This document shows positions 45,250-53,710 of a stretch of 64,000 nt of DNA, in pieces. How positions within the stretch are numbered: position 1 is the first letter of the stretch; each line of letters starts with the position of its first letter. The position numbers were made by a program, and so were the translations under genes. Below the pieces are notes generated by a model, which was not told the origin of the DNA, searched no databases, and saw only the letters and a list, made by a program, of their open reading frames with translations. The stretch comes from an uncultured Bacteroides sp. GTDB taxonomy: Bacteria > Bacteroidota > Bacteroidia > Bacteroidales > Bacteroidaceae. The stretch is from the NCBI GenBank assembly GCA_944322345.1, contig CALUOO010000004.1, forward strand, positions 1 through 64,000. Reading direction: 5' to 3'.

Positions 45250-46746
45250 ATGTCATTCAATCGTATCTCGGCAGCAGAAGCTGCAAGCCTCATCAAACAT
45301 GGCTATAACATCGGTCTGAGCGGATTTACACCCGCAGGAACCGCAAAGGCTGTCACAGCCGAACTCGCTAAAATAGCAGAAGCAGAACATGCTAAAGGAA
45401 ATCCGTTTCAAGTAGGTATCTTCACAGGAGCCTCTACAGGAGAATCGTGCGACGGAGTCATGTCGCGCGCCAAAGCCATCCGCTACCGTGCTCCCTATAC
45501 CACAAATACCGACTTCCGCAAAGCGGTGAACAACGGAGAAATTGCCTACAACGATATCCATCTGTCGCAAATGGCACAGGAAATACGCTACGGATTCATG
45601 GGAAAAGTGAACGTAGCCATCATCGAAGCGTGCGAACTGACTCCGGACGGTAAAATCTACCTGACAGCAGCAGGCGGAATTGCCCCAACTATCTGCCGGC
45701 TTGCCGACCAGATAATCGTAGAGCTGAACAGTGCACACAGCAAAGCCGCTATGGGACTGCACGACGTCTACGAGCCTCTCGATCCTCCCTACCGCCGCGA
45801 GATTCCCATCTACAAACCCAGCGACCGCATCGGAGTGCCCTACGTACAGGTAGACCCGAAGAAGATTGTGGGTGTGGTGGAAACCAACTGGCCGGACGAG
45901 GCACGTTCGTTTGCAGCCGCCGATCCGCTGACCGACAAAATTGGGCAGAACGTAGCCGACTTCCTTGCTGCCGACATGAAGCGTGGCATCATCCCTTCCA
46001 GCTTCCTGCCACTGCAATCGGGAGTGGGCAACATAGCCAACGCCGTGCTCGGAGCATTGGGACGCGACAAGACCATCCCTCCGTTCGAAATGTATACGGA
46101 AGTGATTCAGAACTCCGTCATCGGACTGATACGCGAAGGACGCATCAAGTTCGGAAGCGCCTGCTCACTGACCGTGACAAACGACTGTCTGCAGGGTATC
46201 TATGACGACATGGATTTCTTTCGCGACAAACTGGTGCTCCGTCCGTCAGAAATCTCCAACAGTCCTGAGGTGGTACGCCGTCTGGGAATCATCTCTATCA
46301 ATACCGCCATCGAAGTGGACATCTACGGTAATGTAAACTCTACACACATCGGTGGAACGAAGATGATGAACGGTATCGGCGGTTCGGGCGACTTCACCCG
46401 CAATGCCTACATTTCTATCTTCACCTGTCCGTCGGTAGCCAAAGAGGGAAAAATCAGCGCCATTGTGCCGATGGTATCCCACCAAGACCACAGCGAACAC
46501 TCCGTAAACGTTGTCATCACCGAACAGGGAGTGGCCGATCTGCGCGGCAAGAGCCCGAAAGAACGTGCACAGGCAATCATCGAAAACTGCGCACATCCGG
46601 ACTACAAGCAACTGTTGTGGGACTACCTGAAGCTGGCAGGAGACAAGGCACAGACGCCACATGCCATCCAGGCAGCATTAGGAATGCACGCCGAACTGGC
46701 CAAGAGCGGAGACATGAAGAATACCGACTGGGCTCAGTATCTATAA
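45250..46746 (+). CDS. Acetyl-CoA hydrolase/transferase (likely succinyl-CoA:acetate CoA-transferase)
   Basis: A 498-residue CoA-transferase. The glutamyl-CoA active-site region and CoA loops are recognisable: NIGLSGFTPAGTAKAV near the start, GVGNIANAVLGALG in the middle, and NGIGGSGDFTRNAYISIF near 378. In Bacteroides such enzymes move CoA between succinate/acetate/propionate during fermentation. Which acyl groups it prefers cannot be read off. I used the ATG at 45250 (MSFNRISAAEAAS), which follows the small membrane protein gene by 64 bp; a longer frame to 45076 is a false extension. Confidence 0.9.
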   Translation: MSFNRISAAEAASLIKHGYNIGLSGFTPAGTAKAVTAELAKIAEAEHAKGNPFQVGIFTGASTGESCDGVMSRAKAIRYRAPYTTNTDFRKAVNNGEIAYNDIHLSQMAQEIRYGFMGKVNVAIIEACELTPDGKIYLTAAGGIAPTICRLADQIIVELNSAHSKAAMGLHDVYEPLDPPYRREIPIYKPSDRIGVPYVQVDPKKIVGVVETNWPDEARSFAAADPLTDKIGQNVADFLAADMKRGIIPSSFLPLQSGVGNIANAVLGALGRDKTIPPFEMYTEVIQNSVIGLIREGRIKFGSACSLTVTNDCLQGIYDDMDFFRDKLVLRPSEISNSPEVVRRLGIISINTAIEVDIYGNVNSTHIGGTKMMNGIGGSGDFTRNAYISIFTCPSVAKEGKISAIVPMVSHQDHSEHSVNVVITEQGVADLRGKSPKERAQAIIENCAHPDYKQLLWDYLKLAGDKAQTPHAIQAALGMHAELAKSGDMKNTDWAQYL

Positions 46747-46792
46747 TAAAAAGTATCTTTCCCTCGTTTTTGTTATTTTTTTAAGGGAAATA

Positions 46793-46823
46793 CTTGTGTT
46801 TTCAAACAAAGTGTATACATTTG
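46793..46823 (+). promoter_or_regulatory. trp operon promoter
   Basis: CTTG (46793-46796), 19 nt, then TACATTTG (46816-46823). Transcription should begin near 46830, about 25 nt before the leader peptide ATG. Confidence 0.72.
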
Positions 46824-46854
46824 CATCCGTTAAGCATTAAAACATAACAGAAGA

Positions 46855-46947
46855 ATGATAATCAACCTGCATAAATATTGGTGGTGGCAACCGTTACAAC
46901 TCATACAAAGTCGTAAAGGGGGCAACACTCGTATATGCAGTCATTAA
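46855..46947 (+). CDS. trp leader peptide with three consecutive Trp codons
   Basis: A 30-residue ORF, too short for most gene callers: it starts MIINLHKYWWWQPLQL and ends at TAA (46945-46947). Codons 9-11 (46879-46887) are TGG TGG TGG, though Trp is rare in Bacteroides proteins. It lies between the trp promoter and an intrinsic terminator, followed by trpB. This is the arrangement of a ribosome-mediated attenuator: stalling at the Trp codons under Trp starvation should prevent the terminator. Such a peptide has no function of its own. I am confident of the reading; the regulation is inferred. Confidence 0.85.
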   Translation: MIINLHKYWWWQPLQLIQSRKGGNTRICSH

Positions 46948-46999
46948 TACACCGCTTTCAATTCCCAAAAGGAAAAAGAGAGACGGGAAAATAAGCAAA

Positions 47000-47040
47000 A
47001 AAAGAGCTTCGCCGCAACTTGCGACGGAGCTCTTTTCTTT
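47000..47040 (+). terminator. trp attenuator terminator
   Basis: AAAAGAGCTTCGCCGCAA (47000-47017) pairs with TTGCGACGGAGCTCTTTT (47019-47036) through 18 positions with two wobble pairs; the tip would open into a small loop. A T-rich tail follows (TCTTTTCTTTT). It ends about 45 bp before trpB. GTCGTAA at 46910-46916, inside the leader ORF, could pair with the 3' arm (TTGCGAC) as an antiterminator. Confidence 0.85.
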
Positions 47041-47083
47041 TATCCCAACTTCAGAACAATAATCCCAAAATACATTAAGCAAT

Positions 47084-48271
47084 ATGAACTATTCAATCGA
47101 TTCAAACGGCTATTACGGTGAATTTGGCGGGGCTTACATCCCCGAAATCCTTCACCGCTGCGTCAGTCAGCTGCAGGAAGCTTGCCGTACCATCCTGCCC
47201 AGTGATAATTTCAAACAGGAATTTGAAGATTTGCTGCGTCACTACGTAGGACGCCCATCCCCCCTTTATCATGCCCGCCGTCTGTCTGAAAAGTATGGCT
47301 GTAAGATTTATCTGAAGCGTGAAGACCTGAACCATACAGGCGCCCACAAAATCAATAACGCTGTAGGCCAGATGTTGTTAGCCCGCCGCATGGGCAAACG
47401 CCGTATCATCGCCGAAACCGGTGCCGGACAACATGGCGTGGCAGCAGCCACAGTCTGTGCTTTAGCCGGTATGGAATGCCTTGTCTTTATGGGAAAGACA
47501 GACATAGAACGACAACGTGTTAATGTAGAGAAAATGAAAATGCTGGGCGCACAAGTAGTTCCTGTCACCTCGGGAAACGCCACATTGAAAGATGCCACCA
47601 ACGAGGCCATCCGTTATTGGTGCTGCCATCCCGACGATACCTACTACCTGATAGGCTCTACCGTGGGGCCTCATCCTTATCCACAATTAGTAGCTCACCT
47701 ACAGTCGGTTATCGGCGAAGAAATCGCCCACCAGTTAGCTGAGCTGGAAGGATGCGAACACCCTGATCATCTGATTGCCTGTGTAGGCGGAGGCAGCAAC
47801 GCCGCTGGTAGTCTATTGCGTTTCGTAGACGACCCACGGGTGCATATCGTACTAGCCGAAGCAGGTGGACTAGGTGTCGACTCTGGCAAGACGGCAGCTA
47901 CCCTATCATTGGGATACACAGGTATCCTACACGGTGCACGTACCTACGTCATCCAAAACGAGGATGGTCAAGTGACCGAACCTTACTCCATCTCTGCCGG
48001 ACTGGACTACCCGGGTATCGGCCCCCTACATGCTCATCTCGCCTCCACAAAGCGAGCCGACGTCATGGCCATCAACGATGACGAAGCTCTGAAAGCAGCC
48101 TACGAACTGACCCGGCTGGAGGGTATAATCCCCGCATTGGAGAGTGCTCATGCACTGGCGGTACTTCCCCATCTCCAAACTCACCCCGATGACATAGTAG
48201 TCGTCACCGTATCAGGCCGGGGAGACAAAGACATGGATACTTATCTTAGTCATATTCAGTTGACAAGTTGA
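47084..48271 (+). CDS. trpB: Tryptophan synthase beta chain
   Basis: A 395-residue PLP enzyme that joins indole and serine to tryptophan. The PLP Lys is Lys89 in HTGAHKINNAVGQ; the phosphate loop is GGGSNAAGS, and ETGAGQHGVAAAT is the conserved COMM-domain entry. It is first in the operon, directly after the attenuator, so it would be controlled most tightly. Its last three codons and stop fall in an 8-bp repeat (48257-48272), so the C-terminus (QLTS) is encoded by repeat DNA. Confidence 0.97.
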   Translation: MNYSIDSNGYYGEFGGAYIPEILHRCVSQLQEACRTILPSDNFKQEFEDLLRHYVGRPSPLYHARRLSEKYGCKIYLKREDLNHTGAHKINNAVGQMLLARRMGKRRIIAETGAGQHGVAAATVCALAGMECLVFMGKTDIERQRVNVEKMKMLGAQVVPVTSGNATLKDATNEAIRYWCCHPDDTYYLIGSTVGPHPYPQLVAHLQSVIGEEIAHQLAELEGCEHPDHLIACVGGGSNAAGSLLRFVDDPRVHIVLAEAGGLGVDSGKTAATLSLGYTGILHGARTYVIQNEDGQVTEPYSISAGLDYPGIGPLHAHLASTKRADVMAINDDEALKAAYELTRLEGIIPALESAHALAVLPHLQTHPDDIVVVTVSGRGDKDMDTYLSHIQLTS

Positions 48272-48312
48272 CAAGTCCCAAAAGCTCTTACCTCCTTGTT
48301 TACTCATCAACT
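48257..48312. repeat. 8-bp-period repeat, facing pair at the trpB-trpE junction
   Basis: CAGTTGAC and AAGTTGAC at 48257-48272, running through the trpB stop, then an opposed copy (AGTTGATG, AGTAAACA, AGG on the minus strand, 48312-48294). Same family and facing pattern as at 32335 and 57521/57737. Confidence 0.72.
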
Positions 48313-48336
48313 CAGGAACTTAAAAACTCAAAACTC

Positions 48337-49734
48337 ATGATCTATCGTTACACAACTCAAACGCGTACACTACCCGGTGATATCCATACACCGGTCAGCA
48401 CGTATCTGAAACTACGCGACCTTTTCCCTCAAAGCGCCCTCATGGAAAGCTCCGACTATCACGGTGGAGAAAACGGCCGTTCATTTATTGCTCTCTGTCC
48501 CATCGCTTCTATCAGTATCGGGCATGGCATTGTCGTAACCCGGATGCCCGACGGTTCGCGCCAAGAAAACAGCTTGAGTGGCGAAGGAGGCATGGTAAAA
48601 GCCTTAGACAGCTTCCTTGCCTGTTTTCAGATTACAGGCGAGGGAAGCGGTTATTGTGGTCTGTACGGCTACACCTCATTCAATGCCGTGCGTTATCTAG
48701 AAGGCATTGCCGTGAAAGACAGCCGTCTGGAACGAAACGATGCACCCGACGCCCTCTACATCCTCTACCGTTACCTCATCGTGTTCAATGACTTCAACCA
48801 CGAGTTGATGCTGGTGGAAATGCTGGGCGAAAATGAAAACAGTAACCTCGACCAAGTACAGACGGCCGTGATGAACCGTAACTTCCCCACTTACAGCTTC
48901 CGTCCAATAGGGAAAGTCTCCTCTACACTGACCGACGATGAACACCGCACCAACATTCGTCAGGCTATCGACCACTGCCTTCGGGGTGACGTGTTCCAAA
49001 TGGTACTGTCACGCCGTTTCGAACAAAGGTTCGAGGGTGATGACTTCAATCTCTACCGTGCACTGCGTAGCATCAATCCTTCGCCTTACCTCTTCTATTT
49101 CGATTTCGGCGGTTTCCGCATCTTTGGTTCCTCTCCCGAAACACACTGCCGTATAGCCAACGGACGGGCTTATATTGATCCTATAGCGGGTACTACCCGA
49201 CGTACAGGCAACCGGGACGAAGACGAAGCTGCCACCCAACGCCTACTGAACGACCCTAAAGAGAACGCCGAACACGTAATGTTAGTCGACCTGGCACGCA
49301 ACGACCTGGCACGCAACTGTACCGACGTGCGTGTAGACTTCTTTCGCGAACCGCAACTGTACAGCCATGTCATCCACCTCGTCAGTCGCGTCAGTGGTGA
49401 CCTCCGCCCGGGCGCCGGAATAGTAAAGACCTTTCTCGACACTTTCCCCGCCGGTACGCTAAGCGGTGCTCCCAAAGTACGGGCCATGCAGCTCATCAGC
49501 GAACTGGAGCCACACAATCGTGGAGCTTATGGTGGATGTATCGGCTTCATCGGGCTGGACGGTTCGCTCAACCAGGCCATCACCATCCGTACCTTCGTGA
49601 GTCGCAACAGCGTATTGTGGTTCCAGGCAGGCGGGGGCATCGTAGCCAAAAGCAACGTGGAAAACGAATTACAGGAAGTGAACAACAAGTTGGCAGCCCT
49701 GCGCCGCGCCATTGAACTAGCACAAAACTTCTAA
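48337..49734 (+). CDS. trpE: Anthranilate synthase component I
   Basis: A 465-residue chorismate-using enzyme that makes anthranilate with TrpG. The chorismate-binding part shows SPETHCRIANGRAYIDPIAG, NAEHVMLVDLARNDLAR and AGTLSGAPKVRAMQLI. The N-terminal feedback-inhibition motif is present as LMESSD (LLES type), so tryptophan inhibition is probable. I used the ATG at 48337; an in-frame ATG at 48268 would only add translated repeat DNA. It lies 65 bp after trpB and its own leader reads AAAAACTCAAAACTC before the ATG. Confidence 0.96.
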   Translation: MIYRYTTQTRTLPGDIHTPVSTYLKLRDLFPQSALMESSDYHGGENGRSFIALCPIASISIGHGIVVTRMPDGSRQENSLSGEGGMVKALDSFLACFQITGEGSGYCGLYGYTSFNAVRYLEGIAVKDSRLERNDAPDALYILYRYLIVFNDFNHELMLVEMLGENENSNLDQVQTAVMNRNFPTYSFRPIGKVSSTLTDDEHRTNIRQAIDHCLRGDVFQMVLSRRFEQRFEGDDFNLYRALRSINPSPYLFYFDFGGFRIFGSSPETHCRIANGRAYIDPIAGTTRRTGNRDEDEAATQRLLNDPKENAEHVMLVDLARNDLARNCTDVRVDFFREPQLYSHVIHLVSRVSGDLRPGAGIVKTFLDTFPAGTLSGAPKVRAMQLISELEPHNRGAYGGCIGFIGLDGSLNQAITIRTFVSRNSVLWFQAGGGIVAKSNVENELQEVNNKLAALRRAIELAQNF

Positions 49735-49745
49735 TCCAAAGAGAC

Positions 49746-50588
49746 ATGACAATGGAAAAAGACATTCTGAAAGAAATCATCGCACATAAGCGCGAAGAAG
49801 TAGAGACGCAGAAACGCTGTCTCCCTGCCGACCGTCTAATCGCAGCAGTCGACGAGACAGAACAGCGGATTACCAACAGTATAAAGCATGCCCTGACCGC
49901 ATCGTCCACCGGCATTATCGCCGAATTCAAACGCCGCTCACCATCGAAGGGCTGGATCAACCGACATGCATGCCCCGAACAGGTGATTCCAGCCTACGAA
50001 AAGGCAGGAGCAGCTGCCATTTCCATCCTGACGGATGAAGCTTTCTTTGCAGGTACATTAAACGATCTCACAGCTGTCCGACCACTGACTTCCCTTCCCA
50101 TCCTGCGCAAAGATTTCATCATCGACACTTACCAGTTATTACAGGCACGTGCAGCTGGAGCAGATGCCATACTACTCATCGCTGCCTGCCTTGACCGGAA
50201 TCAGTGCAACGAACTGACACAGCAGGCTCACGAACTAAAACTGGAAGTATTGCTCGAACTACACAATCCTGACGAACTGGCCTACCTAGACTGCGGAGCC
50301 GACCTGATAGGCATCAACAATCGCAGTCTGGGCACGTTTTATACCGACGCCTCATATGCTCTAAACCTAGCCCAGACTCTGATAGAGGCTACGAAAGCCA
50401 TGCCCCAACACCCATTGTTAGTGGCCGAAAGCGGCATTCATGACCCCGAAACAGCTTGCCGACTACGCCTCCACGGCTACCGAGGACTACTCATCGGCGA
50501 ACGTTTCATGCGAAGCGAACGTCCGGGCGAGGAACTACGCACGTTTATCCAACATTTGTCTCACCTTCATAATGCTTCCGCCTCATGA
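49746..50588 (+). CDS. trpC: Indole-3-glycerol-phosphate synthase
   Basis: A 280-residue TIM-barrel enzyme that converts CdRP to indole-3-glycerol phosphate. The catalytic Lys/Glu stretches are IIAEFKRRSPSKG (about 58-70), RKDFIID and VLLELHNPDE; AESGIHDPE and LIGERFMRS complete the signature. It is a single-domain protein, not fused to TrpF. It starts 11 bp after trpE, and trpF overlaps its end by 4 bp. In this operon trpC-trpF come before trpG-trpD. Start ambiguity: ATG at codon 1 or 3. Confidence 0.96.
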   Translation: MTMEKDILKEIIAHKREEVETQKRCLPADRLIAAVDETEQRITNSIKHALTASSTGIIAEFKRRSPSKGWINRHACPEQVIPAYEKAGAAAISILTDEAFFAGTLNDLTAVRPLTSLPILRKDFIIDTYQLLQARAAGADAILLIAACLDRNQCNELTQQAHELKLEVLLELHNPDELAYLDCGADLIGINNRSLGTFYTDASYALNLAQTLIEATKAMPQHPLLVAESGIHDPETACRLRLHGYRGLLIGERFMRSERPGEELRTFIQHLSHLHNASAS

Positions 50589-51202
50589 ACCTGTTAGTCA
50601 AAGTATGCGGCATGACCGATGGCGAGAACATACGTCAGGTTGAGGCACTGGGCATAGACTTTATCGGATTCGTGTTCTATCCCCGTTCACCCCGCTTTAT
50701 CTGCCAGGCACCCGACTACTTGCCACGATATGCCCGACGCATTGGAGTATTTGTCAACGAAACCAAAGAGAATGTTCTAACATATACCGACCGCTTCGGT
50801 TTAGACTATATACAACTGCACGGCAACGAGTCGCCTTTGTACTGTCGTTCGCTTCACGAAAACCACAGACTAAAGATTATCAAAACCTTTCACCTGGCTA
50901 CTCCGAGCGATGTAACTGTCACGGAAGCATATCACGGTGTCTGCAACTACTTCCTTTTCGAATACAAGACACTGCAACTGGGTGGTACAGGACAGCAATT
51001 CGACTGGAATCTGCTTCGGCACTATAGCGGACACACACCATTCTTTCTGAGTGGGGGGATCAACACAGGCAGTGCAAGCGCCATCAAACAGTTTCATCAT
51101 CCGAAGCTGGCAGGCATAGACCTCAACAGCCGTTTCGAGACAACACCCGGCATGAAGGACGTTAAGCTCCTCCAACAATTTCTGAAAGAACTGAAAGCAT
51201 AA
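50585..51202 (+). CDS. trpF: Phosphoribosylanthranilate isomerase
   Basis: A 205-residue TIM-barrel isomerase (PRA to CdRP). The catalytic Cys is in VKVCGM at the N-terminus, the catalytic Asp is in GIDLNSRFE near the C-terminus, with YIQLHGNES and FFLSGGI typical of the family. Its ATG overlaps the trpC stop, suggesting coupled translation. Confidence 0.96.
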   Translation: MNLLVKVCGMTDGENIRQVEALGIDFIGFVFYPRSPRFICQAPDYLPRYARRIGVFVNETKENVLTYTDRFGLDYIQLHGNESPLYCRSLHENHRLKIIKTFHLATPSDVTVTEAYHGVCNYFLFEYKTLQLGGTGQQFDWNLLRHYSGHTPFFLSGGINTGSASAIKQFHHPKLAGIDLNSRFETTPGMKDVKLLQQFLKELKA

Positions 51203-51221
51203 CATTAATATTTAGTGAATC

Positions 51222-51809
51222 ATGACACATATCGCTATCATTGACAACTACGACTCGTTCACCTACAATCTGGTGCAACTGGTCGAACAGGCAGGTGCAC
51301 GGGTCACCGTACTGCGCAACGACCGTTTTGCCCTGCCTGATCTCGCAACCTACGATAAACTACTGCTCTCACCCGGTCCCGGCATCCCCTGTGAAGCAGG
51401 ACTGCTGATGCAGGTTATCGAGACATACGCTACGACAAAACCTATCTTAGGCATCTGTCTGGGCGAACAGGCCATCGGTGAAGCCTTCGGAGCTCATCTG
51501 TATAATCTGCCCGACGTATTCCACGGCGTACAGACCGAAATCAGTCTCTCCTCCCCCGACAATCCCGAACTGGCCGACGACTATCTCTTCGAGAGTCTGC
51601 CACGCCGCATCGCAGTAGGTCGCTACCATTCGTGGGTCGTCAGCCGTCAGAATCTTCCCCACACACTAAAGGTCACTACCCTAAGCGACGAAGGCCTGAT
51701 TATGGGTCTGCGTCACTGCACATTGGACGTACATGGCATCCAATTTCACCCCGAGTCAGTGCTGACACCTTTGGGTGAACGTATCATCCGCAACTGGATA
51801 AACCATTAA
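51222..51809 (+). CDS. trpG: Anthranilate synthase component II (glutamine amidotransferase)
   Basis: A 195-residue class I glutamine amidotransferase that supplies ammonia to TrpE. The nucleophile Cys lies in GICLGEQAIGE (the more common form is GxCLGHQ), and the His/Glu pair in FHPESVLTP. The IDNYDSFTYNLV opening is typical. It is separated from trpE by trpC and trpF, which is unusual because trpE and trpG are mostly adjacent. Confidence 0.95.
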   Translation: MTHIAIIDNYDSFTYNLVQLVEQAGARVTVLRNDRFALPDLATYDKLLLSPGPGIPCEAGLLMQVIETYATTKPILGICLGEQAIGEAFGAHLYNLPDVFHGVQTEISLSSPDNPELADDYLFESLPRRIAVGRYHSWVVSRQNLPHTLKVTTLSDEGLIMGLRHCTLDVHGIQFHPESVLTPLGERIIRNWINH

Positions 51810-51843
51810 GAATGAATCATCAACCATTTAATCCTACTTCCGC

Positions 51844-52839
51844 ATGAAACAGATACTTTCCCGACTCTTCAACCACGAGCACCTGACCGAAGCTGAAACC
51901 TGCCAGTTACTGCTCGACATCACAGCCGGCCGCTATCCTGACGCACAGATAGCGGCATTGCTCACAGTCTTCCGCATGCGCGACATCACCGTAGACGAAC
52001 TGACCGGTTTCCGCGAAGCATTAATGCAGACGCGCATACCCGTCGACTTCGCCCCCTACCGTCCCATAGATATCGTGGGTACAGGAGGCGACGGCAAGAA
52101 CACATTCAACATCTCCACCTGTGCCTGCTTTGTGGTAGCAGGAGCAGGCTACAAGGTAGCTAAACACGGTAACTACGGCGCCACGTCGGTAAGCGGTGCC
52201 AGTGACGTCATCGAGGAACATGGCATCCGCTTTACCGCCAACCCCGACACTCTATGCCGCAGCATGGACGAATGTAATCTGGCCTATCTGCACGCACAAC
52301 TCTTCAACCCGGCCATGAAGTCGGTGGCTGCCGTACGCAAGACACTGGGAGTGCGCACACTATTCAACCTGCTAGGGCCACTCGTCAATCCCTGCCAACC
52401 GACCTACCAGTTACTGGGTGTAAGCCAGCTATCGCTGATGCGTCTCTACACCTACGTATTCTGTAAAACGGGCATCGAATTTGCCGTAGTCAACAGCCTC
52501 GACAATTACGATGAAATCTCCCTCACCGACGAGTTCAAGGTCATGACACGCCGCAGCGAACGTATCTATCGTCCGCAGGAACTGGGCTTCGATCAGATCC
52601 GCCCCATCGAACTGCAAGGTGGGCAAAGTCGCGAAGATGCCAGCCGCATTTTCGACGCCGTACTCACAAACTGTGCCACGCCGGCACAAACACATTGTGT
52701 ACTGGTGAATGCCGCCTTTGCCATCCAGCTCATGGAACCGGATAAAGACATAGACGAATGCATCGACATTGCCCGCCGTTCACTTGAAAGCGGACAGGCA
52801 CTCAGAACATTGAAAAAATTTATAGAGATTAACAGCTAA
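51844..52839 (+). CDS. trpD: Anthranilate phosphoribosyltransferase
   Basis: A 331-residue enzyme that joins anthranilate to PRPP. The PRPP-binding motif is GTGGDGKNTFNIST (about 79-92), followed by KHGNYGATSVSGASD; ARTLFNLLGPL-type sequence is present as VRTLFNLLGPLVNP. Not fused to TrpG. It lies 34 bp after trpG and 21 bp before trpA. Confidence 0.96.
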   Translation: MKQILSRLFNHEHLTEAETCQLLLDITAGRYPDAQIAALLTVFRMRDITVDELTGFREALMQTRIPVDFAPYRPIDIVGTGGDGKNTFNISTCACFVVAGAGYKVAKHGNYGATSVSGASDVIEEHGIRFTANPDTLCRSMDECNLAYLHAQLFNPAMKSVAAVRKTLGVRTLFNLLGPLVNPCQPTYQLLGVSQLSLMRLYTYVFCKTGIEFAVVNSLDNYDEISLTDEFKVMTRRSERIYRPQELGFDQIRPIELQGGQSREDASRIFDAVLTNCATPAQTHCVLVNAAFAIQLMEPDKDIDECIDIARRSLESGQALRTLKKFIEINS

Positions 52840-52860
52840 CAACTCCAAAAACCAAGCATT

Positions 52861-53640
52861 ATGAACCGTATAGACTCACTTTTCCAGACCAAAAGCAGCC
52901 GTATTCTTTCCATTTACTTTTGCGCGGGACACCCTACCGTCGAAGGTACTGTATCCGTCATCCAATCTCTACAAGACGCAGGCGTGGACATGATTGAGAT
53001 AGGTGTTCCATTCAGCGACCCGATGGCCGACGGTCCCGTCATCCAGCAAGCGGCCACCACAGCCTTGCGTAACGGGATGACACTGCACCGACTTTTCGAT
53101 CAGCTGGACGGTATCCGCCGCACGGTACGTATTCCCCTACTGTTGATGGGATACCTCAACCCTATCCTTCGGTTCGGCTTCGAAAACTTCTGCCAACGTT
53201 GCCAGGCATGTGGCATTGACGGGCTCATTATCCCCGACCTCCCCCTGCGTGAGTATTGTGAGCACTATAAGGATACAGCCGAACACTACGGCCTGCACAT
53301 AGTGATGCTCATCACTCCGGAAACGAGTGATGAACGGGTACGCGAAATCGACCGTCAGACAGGCGGATTTATCTACATGGTATCATCAGCTGCGGTAACG
53401 GGAGCACAGCGTTCATTTGACGGGCAGAAGCAAGCCTATTTCCACCGTATCAATAGTCTGGGACTGAAGCATCCGCGGCTGGTAGGTTTCGGCATCTCCA
53501 ACAAGGATACGTTCGAGGCAGCCTGTCAAGCCTCGTCGGGTGCCATCATCGGAAGCAAGTTTGTCACCATGCTCAGCGAGACCGGAAGTGATGCAACCCG
53601 GGCCATTGCCCAACTGAAAGAGGCTTTGACAAAAGATTAA
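52861..53640 (+). CDS. trpA: Tryptophan synthase alpha chain
   Basis: A 259-residue TIM-barrel that cleaves indole-3-glycerol phosphate and passes indole to TrpB. The catalytic residues are Glu46 (MIEIGVPFSDP) and Asp57 (MADGPVIQQA). YMVSSAAVTGAQ and GFGISNKDTF are conserved. It is the last gene of the operon, at the far end from its partner trpB. A weak hairpin (GGGTGAG / CTCACCC, 53643-53665) follows. Confidence 0.97.
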   Translation: MNRIDSLFQTKSSRILSIYFCAGHPTVEGTVSVIQSLQDAGVDMIEIGVPFSDPMADGPVIQQAATTALRNGMTLHRLFDQLDGIRRTVRIPLLLMGYLNPILRFGFENFCQRCQACGIDGLIIPDLPLREYCEHYKDTAEHYGLHIVMLITPETSDERVREIDRQTGGFIYMVSSAAVTGAQRSFDGQKQAYFHRINSLGLKHPRLVGFGISNKDTFEAACQASSGAIIGSKFVTMLSETGSDATRAIAQLKEALTKD

Positions 53641-53642
53641 AA

Positions 53643-53672
53643 GGGTGAGGTCTCAAAACTCACCCTCTCATC
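53643..53672 (+). terminator. Weak hairpin at the end of the trp operon
   Basis: A 7-bp stem (GGGTGAG/CTCACCC, 9-nt loop) with a poor T tail (TCTCATCC). Between the convergent trpA and GNAT genes. Confidence 0.4.
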
Positions 53673-53710
53673 CTCAACTGTCTGTCTTCTGATTTTATTT
53701 CACCCTCATG

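Noticed and set aside
46751..46790. Terminator-like TTTCCCT/AGGGAAA pair after the CoA-transferase gene
   Set aside because: Only 7 bp with an 18-nt T-rich loop and no T tail after the stem; too weak to list as a feature.
48268..48336. Upstream ATG for trpE
   Set aside because: It would add 23 residues translated from the 8-bp repeats; TrpE similarity begins at the ATG at 48337.
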